Assembly (NCBI GenBank): GCA_964353225.1
Contig: CAYGVA010000155.1
Span: 1 to 9,832 of the forward strand
Origin: PCC-6406 sp964353225
GTDB taxonomy: Bacteria > Cyanobacteriota > Cyanobacteriia > Phormidesmidales > Phormidesmidaceae
Reading direction: 5' to 3'
DNA: 9,832 bases
The notes below the pieces were generated by a model. The model searched no databases. It had not been told where the DNA came from and saw nothing but the letters and a program-made list of their open reading frames with translations. Positions 5,332-9,832 of this stretch are shown here, in pieces. The number at the start of each line of letters is the position of its first letter. Positions within the stretch are counted from its first letter, which is position 1. The translations under genes were made by a program, and so were the position numbers.

Positions 5332-5570
5332 GGCTGTAATCCCTTTAAATTCAACACGTCCAACCTACTCAAAGGCCCCTAGCTAACGGTTGAGTCAAAG
5401 GTCACGAGCAACCATGAAAAAAGTAATGATTGCCACCTGTAGTACGTGTAGCGGCTCACGACCACTAGCATGACTAAAATAATCTCTGGCTGCAGGGGTT
5501 TGTTTGAATTTTTGCCCCATGACTGCCGCATCACACCCTAAAATGCGGAGAATGACTTGGCAGACTAACA
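5332..5570. other. Intergenic region between the RTX and hydrolase genes
   Basis: This 239-bp stretch lies upstream of the RTX gene and should hold its promoter. The only structure seen is a weak hairpin, CCGCAT at 5526-5531 and ATGCGG at 5543-5548, 22 bp past the hydrolase stop, with no following T-run in the - strand sense. I do not call it a terminator with confidence. Confidence 0.3.
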
Positions 5571-7289
5571 TCAAAAGTCGGCTGGAACAGACCGCAATAG
5601 GCGAAAGCTGATCGGCGTAACACTACTCGCAGCCTCAACATAGGACGCTGTCAGATATGGAGAATATGAATCATCGTCTAGCAGATAAACTCTCCCATGG
5701 GCAATGGTTAAACTTAAAACCAAACTCGTAAATACTTCACGGGTCTCACTGAATGTGGCGAGCAGCTCACTATTCGCATCAGTCACGCCCAAAACAAGTT
5801 CTGTCAAGGCAGACGAGTGAGACGCATTTTCGCCCAAGTACAAATACTTGTGAGGGGTGGTCAAGTCCCGGAAGGCAACCAGTTGTTCTAGCTCAACCGG
5901 AGCGGCCATATCCGCTGCTCCCCCGATCATGACGACGGGATGTTGGATCTGTGCCATCCCGCCTTCCCCAAACAAGTTGCTGACAGGAGCCAAGGCGATG
6001 ACAAGACCCACCCGCTCATCCGCCAAGCTCCCATCCGTCAATTGTTGGGTGACGTCAGGTGATTCCATCAGTTCCAGCAGTCGGCATTGTAGTGCAAGAC
6101 CAATATTATTTTTTTCCGGTGTAATATCGGTCTCAAACATACACTGACGCTGTAAGCGCTCGATATTAACCGTTGCCCCTGACGCCACCAGCGCGGTATA
6201 CCCACCAAAAGAGTGACCCAGCAGCCCCACACGATTTAGTTGCAGCCGTCCTTGAAACTCAGTGCGATTGAGCTGTTCTAACGAATCAAGCAGGAAAGAG
6301 ATATCTAAGGGGCGATTAACGAATTCCATGGCATCAAAGGATTCGTCATTTAGGCCCAAAGCTAAATCCTTTTGATAGTCTCGATTACTACCGATATGCT
6401 CTGGCAACGCCACAAAAAAACCGCTTGCAGCCAGCCTTCGAGCGGCAGCCACAAACTCCGGCTTAGTTTGTGTATCACCATACCCGTGGGAGAAAACCAT
6501 GACGGGAATCGGCCCCGAAACGGCATTGAAATTATCAGGTAAGTAAATATCGACGGGATACGTCCGATCGCGTTGATCATCCTGCAACAATAGTGTTTGT
6601 TGTCTCACGCCAAACTGTCCCTCTTCAGCCAAAACGGGCAGGGTGCTGTAGTCCAGGATAGGATCAGTGGCTGCTGCTGCTGTGGATGCTTGACGGGCAA
6701 ACGTAATCAATTGCTGGGTCGTATTAAAGTTGATGTTGCGCTCTCTGTATAACGCCAAGATTGCTTGCATATCTAGCCGCACTGCATCTGTGGGGTAAAA
6801 GCGGATGATGTTCAAGATAGAAAGACCTTCTGGATCAGCCGCTGCCAAAATCAAAGCTGCACGAATGGCCTGCCGTCCATTTTGACGCCCTTCGGTTTGG
6901 ATTAATTGTCCTAGAGCTGTCAAAACAGTTTCTCCCATAGGAGAATATAGCCATTGGGAAATGACAAAAGGATCTAGTAAGTTATCAGGGATATCTGGAC
7001 TAAGGGAAGAGAGGGGTGTGCCCAATAGGCGTCGAAGGCTCTGCTGTTTGTCGGGGGGTACACGTCTCAAATATGGGGCAAGGTCAGCATCTATCGCGCC
7101 CTCTTCTGCAAATGCTTCTAAGGATCCTGCGGAAAGGGAACGGCTAAATGGACCAAAATCAAAGTAAATTTCATCTGCTGCTCGAACAGGTAACGTCGAA
7201 ATCACCCCAGACAAGATGCTGATGATCGCTGCATGAAATAGTTGAGATATGGCCGGAAAGAAAACCGATCTAAAATGCATGGTTGACAT
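5571..7289 (-). CDS. Exported alpha/beta hydrolase with DUF1400 N-terminal domain
   Basis: A 572-residue predicted hydrolase (dienelactone-hydrolase/lipase type). The N-terminus is a signal peptide (hydrophobic 10-32, likely cleavage near VRAA at 35-38). Residues about 39-200 are a helical domain of the DUF1400 type, which I know mainly from cyanobacteria. The hydrolase domain follows: oxyanion region VMVFSHGYG (263-271), nucleophile elbow GHSFGGY (358-364, Ser360), acid candidate Asp460 in GGAADMAAP and His491 in ENASHSS. The triad is complete and in the normal order, so it should be an active esterase, lipase or peptidase in the periplasm; the substrate is unknown. The start at 7289 lacks a Shine-Dalgarno sequence; ATG 7280, three codons in, is an alternative. 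The gap to the RTX gene is 239 bp, so they are probably transcribed separately. Confidence 0.85.
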   Translation of the reverse strand: MSTMHFRSVFFPAISQLFHAAIISILSGVISTLPVRAADEIYFDFGPFSRSLSAGSLEAFAEEGAIDADLAPYLRRVPPDKQQSLRRLLGTPLSSLSPDIPDNLLDPFVISQWLYSPMGETVLTALGQLIQTEGRQNGRQAIRAALILAAADPEGLSILNIIRFYPTDAVRLDMQAILALYRERNINFNTTQQLITFARQASTAAAATDPILDYSTLPVLAEEGQFGVRQQTLLLQDDQRDRTYPVDIYLPDNFNAVSGPIPVMVFSHGYGDTQTKPEFVAAARRLAASGFFVALPEHIGSNRDYQKDLALGLNDESFDAMEFVNRPLDISFLLDSLEQLNRTEFQGRLQLNRVGLLGHSFGGYTALVASGATVNIERLQRQCMFETDITPEKNNIGLALQCRLLELMESPDVTQQLTDGSLADERVGLVIALAPVSNLFGEGGMAQIQHPVVMIGGAADMAAPVELEQLVAFRDLTTPHKYLYLGENASHSSALTELVLGVTDANSELLATFSETREVFTSLVLSLTIAHGRVYLLDDDSYSPYLTASYVEAASSVTPISFRLLRSVPADF

Positions 7290-7380
7290 CTGTTGAGTTT
7301 AATGGTGAGCAATTTTCCGTCGGACAGCCATATGTCTAAACGCTGGAATTCAACAGGGTTCACTTCATTTCTTGCTTGGG

Positions 7381-8304
7381 TCAGCGCTGGATGACTTCAA
7401 CAGTTGTGGCTGGATTTAAGTCGTTGTTTGGATCGGTGAGATAGCCTGCGGAAAATGAAACGGAGACGGGTGTATCAGTCGTGTCTAGGCAAAGCTCATG
7501 GTTATTGTCGTTATCTGCCAAGTCTCCTAGGGCAAACGGAGTCACATCAGCCGTTGAACCATCGGCGTTTTTCACCGTAACGCGATAGGCATTGCGCTCC
7601 AAGTCTCCTGGTTCCTCATTGTTGACGGTCGTCACACCACCCGCCCAGACCACGCGCACAATTTGTTGAACCCCCTCGGTGGGACATCCGGTGCTAGAAC
7701 CGACGCTGCCATCAGATTCACGCCCCAAACGCCACGCCGTTTTGGGTAACGTCTCAGCGAGGATCAGCGTCGGCCCTGGGTCCAATGGTGTTACCTCAGT
7801 CACGGCTCCCTTAAAGTTGACTGTGTTGTCGATTGAATGGACGTTGCCGACGATCTCAACGGTGACGGGTGGGTCAGTTTGAGCAGAACCATACTCCCCC
7901 ACCAGCAGCACAGTTCGCAGTTCACCAGGGTCAATGGCAGGCAGCATGGTCACACAGACTAATTGACCCACATTGCCGCTGGCCGTCGTCACGCGAAAGT
8001 CACCGGGCTGTAACGTATCAACATCAAGTTCGTGGGAAAAGATAACCGGCATCCCGTCAGCCCCGCCTGCACCTGGACAGATCCCATTGGATCGCTGGGG
8101 CAATCCGTTATCGAGGCCGAAAAAAGCAGAGAGTAACTCAGCAGAATGCCCATTTAACTCTCGCAGCAAGTCCGAATTGGCAGTCGTGTCACTCTGTTCT
8201 GTGCTGGTTAGAGGTGCTGCGGGAAGTATGTGTTGACAGCCAAGCTGCATAATTGAGCTGAGTAGCAATATGACGATAGTCATTTGCTGGATTGGAGCTG
8301 ACAT
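7381..8304 (-). CDS. Probable secreted lipoprotein, unknown function
   Basis: From ATG 8304 this is 307 residues. A hydrophobic stretch (MTIVILLLSSIMQLGC) ends in a lipobox-like LGC with Cys23, although Gln at -3 is unusual and the start is poor in basic residues. The mature part is beta-rich, with four more cysteines (76, 117, 207, 272) that could form two disulfides. It contains FSHELDVDTLQPGDFRVTT, which resembles bacterial Ig-like modules, and an acidic, Asn-rich patch ADNDNNHELCLD that might bind a cation. No enzyme motif is seen. The frame is open further upstream (ATG 8355 and ATG 8409), but that part overlaps a DNA repeat shared with the next gene, and its differences fall mostly at codon positions 1 and 2, so I do not take it as coding with confidence. 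ATG 8283 is also possible. It may be co-transcribed with the LTxxQ gene upstream. Confidence 0.72.
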   Translation of the reverse strand: MSAPIQQMTIVILLLSSIMQLGCQHILPAAPLTSTEQSDTTANSDLLRELNGHSAELLSAFFGLDNGLPQRSNGICPGAGGADGMPVIFSHELDVDTLQPGDFRVTTASGNVGQLVCVTMLPAIDPGELRTVLLVGEYGSAQTDPPVTVEIVGNVHSIDNTVNFKGAVTEVTPLDPGPTLILAETLPKTAWRLGRESDGSVGSSTGCPTEGVQQIVRVVWAGGVTTVNNEEPGDLERNAYRVTVKNADGSTADVTPFALGDLADNDNNHELCLDTTDTPVSVSFSAGYLTDPNNDLNPATTVEVIQR

Positions 8305-8355
8305 TCGTAAATTGGGCAACACGGCTGCTCTCGGTAATAGCCCTTCACTGTTCAT
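8288..8355 (-). repeat. Duplicated leader segment, copy A
   Basis: This stretch matches 8938-9004 at roughly 70% by eye. It shares TGGATTGGA at its left end (8288-8296) and the identical 16-mer TGACATTCGTAAATTG (starting at 8299). It spans the probable start of the lipoprotein gene. Copy B lies just upstream of the next gene on the same strand. It may be a shared regulatory leader or a remnant of tandem gene duplication. Confidence 0.55.
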
Positions 8356-8422
8356 AGCTAAAGCCTCTAAAATGACTGAAATCCTGAGACTATTCCCGCA
8401 GGACAGCACCCCAGACCGTAAC

Positions 8423-8920
8423 CTAAAGCCTCAGCCTGTTACGCAGATAGGCGCTGATCGCCTGACGCTGATCGAGGGTGAGCACCTCCCGCACCATTAG
8501 GGTGCGCTCAAAGATCAAGTCTTCGGCGGTCCGTTCAGCATCTAGCAAGGTCTCGTAAGCAGCAAGTAGATCCTCTGTTGGAGCATTGGGCTGCAACAGG
8601 TCTATCAGGTCTGCCGCCGCTTCTTCGTAGGTGACAATGGCCGCTTCAATTTGAGGCTGGTATTCCTCAAAAATCAGCTCGATCTGGGCCGACTGATCGC
8701 TGGTCAGATCGTCAATTACCCATTCGTCAGCGCTGTCGGGTTGACCGGTGGCAATGGCAGGCTCAGCGGTCAGTTCGGTTGCCGACTGGGCCACTAGCTG
8801 GGGTGCTGAGGCGATGGCCTGGGGCGGTAAAAATAACGAGGCTGACGCTTGCCAGACCACGCACACCGAGGCCGCTAGCCAAGGCAACATCTTGATGGAA
8901 TACAGCGATATTTTTTGCAT
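8423..8920 (-). CDS. Second exported LTxxQ (Spy/CpxP-like) protein
   Basis: A 165-residue protein with a signal peptide (about 1-39, cleavage near AIASA) and a Gln/Thr/Ala-rich linker to about residue 68. It then has a helical domain with two LTxxQ motifs, LTSDQ (72-76) and LTLDQ (147-151), some 75 residues apart. Between them are amphipathic helices rich in Glu (YEEAAADLIDLL, YETLLDAERTAEDL). This is the arrangement of the Spy/CpxP family of periplasmic stress or metal-response proteins, where the LTxxQ motifs end the helical bundle. It has little sequence in common with the one at 1817-2227 beyond the motifs. ATG 8920 is preceded by GAGG about 11 bases upstream. The stop lies 118 bp from the chosen lipoprotein start on the same strand, so an operon is plausible. 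Family moderately sure; exact role unknown. Confidence 0.72.
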   Translation of the reverse strand: MQKISLYSIKMLPWLAASVCVVWQASASLFLPPQAIASAPQLVAQSATELTAEPAIATGQPDSADEWVIDDLTSDQSAQIELIFEEYQPQIEAAIVTYEEAAADLIDLLQPNAPTEDLLAAYETLLDAERTAEDLIFERTLMVREVLTLDQRQAISAYLRNRLRL

Positions 8921-8937
8921 GATTTAGTCGCCCTCGG

Positions 8938-9004
8938 TGGATTGGAAGTCTTGACATTCGTAAATTGAGCAATGCGATTTCTCTCGACAATGGCTCTTCG
9001 TTTT
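8938..9004 (-). repeat. Duplicated leader segment, copy B
   Basis: The counterpart of 8288-8355, with the same TGGATTGGA end (8938-8946) and TGACATTCGTAAATTG core (starting at 8952). It lies 18 bp upstream of the start of the second LTxxQ gene, so it would fall in the promoter or 5' UTR. A short frame through it (LNLRMS) is also present in copy A but is not continuous with the gene here. Confidence 0.55.
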
Positions 9005-9072
9005 GGCGGAACACTGAGTAATAAAACTTTGTAACACCTTAGTGGCAGACCCCTGTTTTCGTCAGGTTCAAA

Positions 9073-9165
9073 GGTCCTAATTAAGGGGCCATATACCTGC
9101 CAGCGGTCCTAGTACTCTCCTACAAAAATAGGACCCTTAATGCAGTGATTTAGTTGGGGTAGGAC
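9073..9165. promoter_or_regulatory. Array of GGTCCTA motifs upstream of the DJ-1-like gene
   Basis: The heptamer GGTCCTA occurs at 9073-9079 and 9105-9111, exactly 32 bp apart (about three helical turns). Its complement TAGGACC is at 9129-9135, and a six-base match TAGGAC at 9160-9165. The second and third copies could form a stem with a 17-nt loop. The position between divergent genes (8920 - and 9226 +) fits operator sites, but no regulator is known to me for this motif. Confidence 0.35.
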
Positions 9166-9225
9166 GATGTGCGAAGCGGGCTTGCTGCCTAAGGTTAGAA
9201 GTCAAGTCCTGCAACCATTCAAAAT

Positions 9226-9832
9226 ATGCGATTCAACTTGCGTTCAACAGTTGCTGTATCTGTTTGTGGTTTGCTTCTGGTTTTAGCTGCACCGTCTAGG
9301 GCACTGGCAAGAGCAGTGACCAAACAAGTCGCAGCAACGGAGGTGTTAACCGTTGGAGCACTTTCTGATGCGGCTCCTGGTTCCTACGCTGATGCCGATA
9401 GTCATTTATTTAGCCTGGATTTGATTGAGGCTCAGATTGAAAAGAACCGCAGTGCTCAGTTTGCTTGGGAGCGCGATCGCGACGGTATAGATGTGATGAA
9501 ACAGGGTCAACCTGTAGCAAGTTTGATGTCATTCACTGTTAACAAGGGATCGATTGCTTCCGCTCCCTCCATAAAACTATCTACACTAGGTGCCCATTTC
9601 ACCGATACATTACTCATCATCTTTGGCACGATTGCAGTCGGGCTGATTGTCGCTGCCATACCCATGGCCATTCTGTTACCAAAGATTCTGAAAGCAATGG
9701 GCTTACATCCCGACTATGACGCGGGACAAAAATACGACTTACAGGGCAAAAAAGCGCTGGTGGTCACCACCAGCCATGGTGTACTCAGTAAACCCGGTGA
9801 AACAACGGGTAAACCCACCGGGGTCTTCGGCT
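9226..9832 (+). CDS. Membrane-anchored DJ-1/PfpI-family protein (5' part, runs off the window)
   Basis: The frame starts at ATG 9226 and is open to the window end, giving 202 complete codons. The N-terminus is a signal peptide or anchor (MRFNLRSTVAVSVCGLLLVL, possible cleavage after RALA). A linker of about 90 residues follows, then a transmembrane helix at about 127-151 (DTLLIIFGTIAVGLIVAAIP). After YDLQGKKALVVTTSHGVLSK the pattern is the first beta strand and loop of the DJ-1/PfpI (class I glutamine amidotransferase-like) fold, with a following TGKPTGVFG. This family includes proteases, glyoxalases/chaperones and amidotransferase-like proteins. The catalytic cysteine elbow lies beyond the window, so activity cannot be judged. 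A fusion of signal sequence, linker and TM to this domain would place it at a membrane. No clear Shine-Dalgarno sequence precedes the ATG. Confidence 0.75.
   Translation, partial: MRFNLRSTVAVSVCGLLLVLAAPSRALARAVTKQVAATEVLTVGALSDAAPGSYADADSHLFSLDLIEAQIEKNRSAQFAWERDRDGIDVMKQGQPVASLMSFTVNKGSIASAPSIKLSTLGAHFTDTLLIIFGTIAVGLIVAAIPMAILLPKILKAMGLHPDYDAGQKYDLQGKKALVVTTSHGVLSKPGETTGKPTGVFG

Noticed and set aside
5414..5473. A 19-residue frame (MKKVMIATCSTCSGSRPLA) with a CxxC
   Set aside because: No Shine-Dalgarno sequence, very short, and no supporting context; chance cannot be excluded.
5526..5548. Hairpin CCGCAT/ATGCGG as a terminator for the hydrolase gene
   Set aside because: Only 6 bp of stem with an 11-nt loop and no U-run in the transcribed direction.
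8763..9014. An 83-codon - strand frame overlapping the start of the second LTxxQ gene
   Set aside because: The overlapping gene at 8423-8920 has a signal peptide and family motifs. This frame is explained by the duplicated leader plus an out-of-frame shadow.

Overview
The window looks like chromosomal DNA from a cyanobacterium. The octamer GCGATCGC (HIP1), typical of cyanobacterial genomes, occurs seven times (1228, 1591, 2465, 3721, 3969, 5087, 9473). The gene families present also fit: a DUF1400-type alpha/beta hydrolase, an RTX protein, a Coq4-like protein and a NarL-type two-component pair. A filamentous, Leptolyngbya-like organism is my guess, not a demonstration.

Layout. 1-628: a small AT-rich gene of unknown function on the + strand. 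629-1195: a gene-free stretch packed with palindromic repeats of two families, one of which supplies the stop codon of the upstream gene. 1196-2227 (- strand): a Spy/CpxP-like periplasmic protein and, downstream of it, a Coq4-family protein. 2390-3432 (+ strand), divergent from the Spy-like gene: a decayed two-component system. Its six-helix sensor kinase has an in-frame stop and has lost the whole catalytic core. Its response regulator has lost the DNA-binding domain and the conserved receiver lysine. 3429-8920 (- strand): five genes in one direction, read from 8920 downward: a second LTxxQ protein, a probable lipoprotein, an exported DUF1400 alpha/beta hydrolase, an RTX calcium-binding protein and an exported M48 zinc peptidase. 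9226-end (+ strand): the 5' part of a membrane-anchored DJ-1/PfpI-family gene, preceded by a regulatory-looking region.

Theme. Most intact products carry export signals or membrane anchors, so this is largely a cell-envelope neighbourhood. No phage, CRISPR, integrase or rRNA/tRNA gene was seen. The most interesting points are the multiply broken two-component system beside a Spy-like gene, a 9-bp stem that would bury the ribosome-binding site of that gene, the nested palindromic repeats at 624-1150, a duplicated 5' leader shared by two neighbouring genes, and a Coq4-like protein with an intact metal motif in an organism expected to make plastoquinone. I did not find a clear, complete, previously undescribed system.
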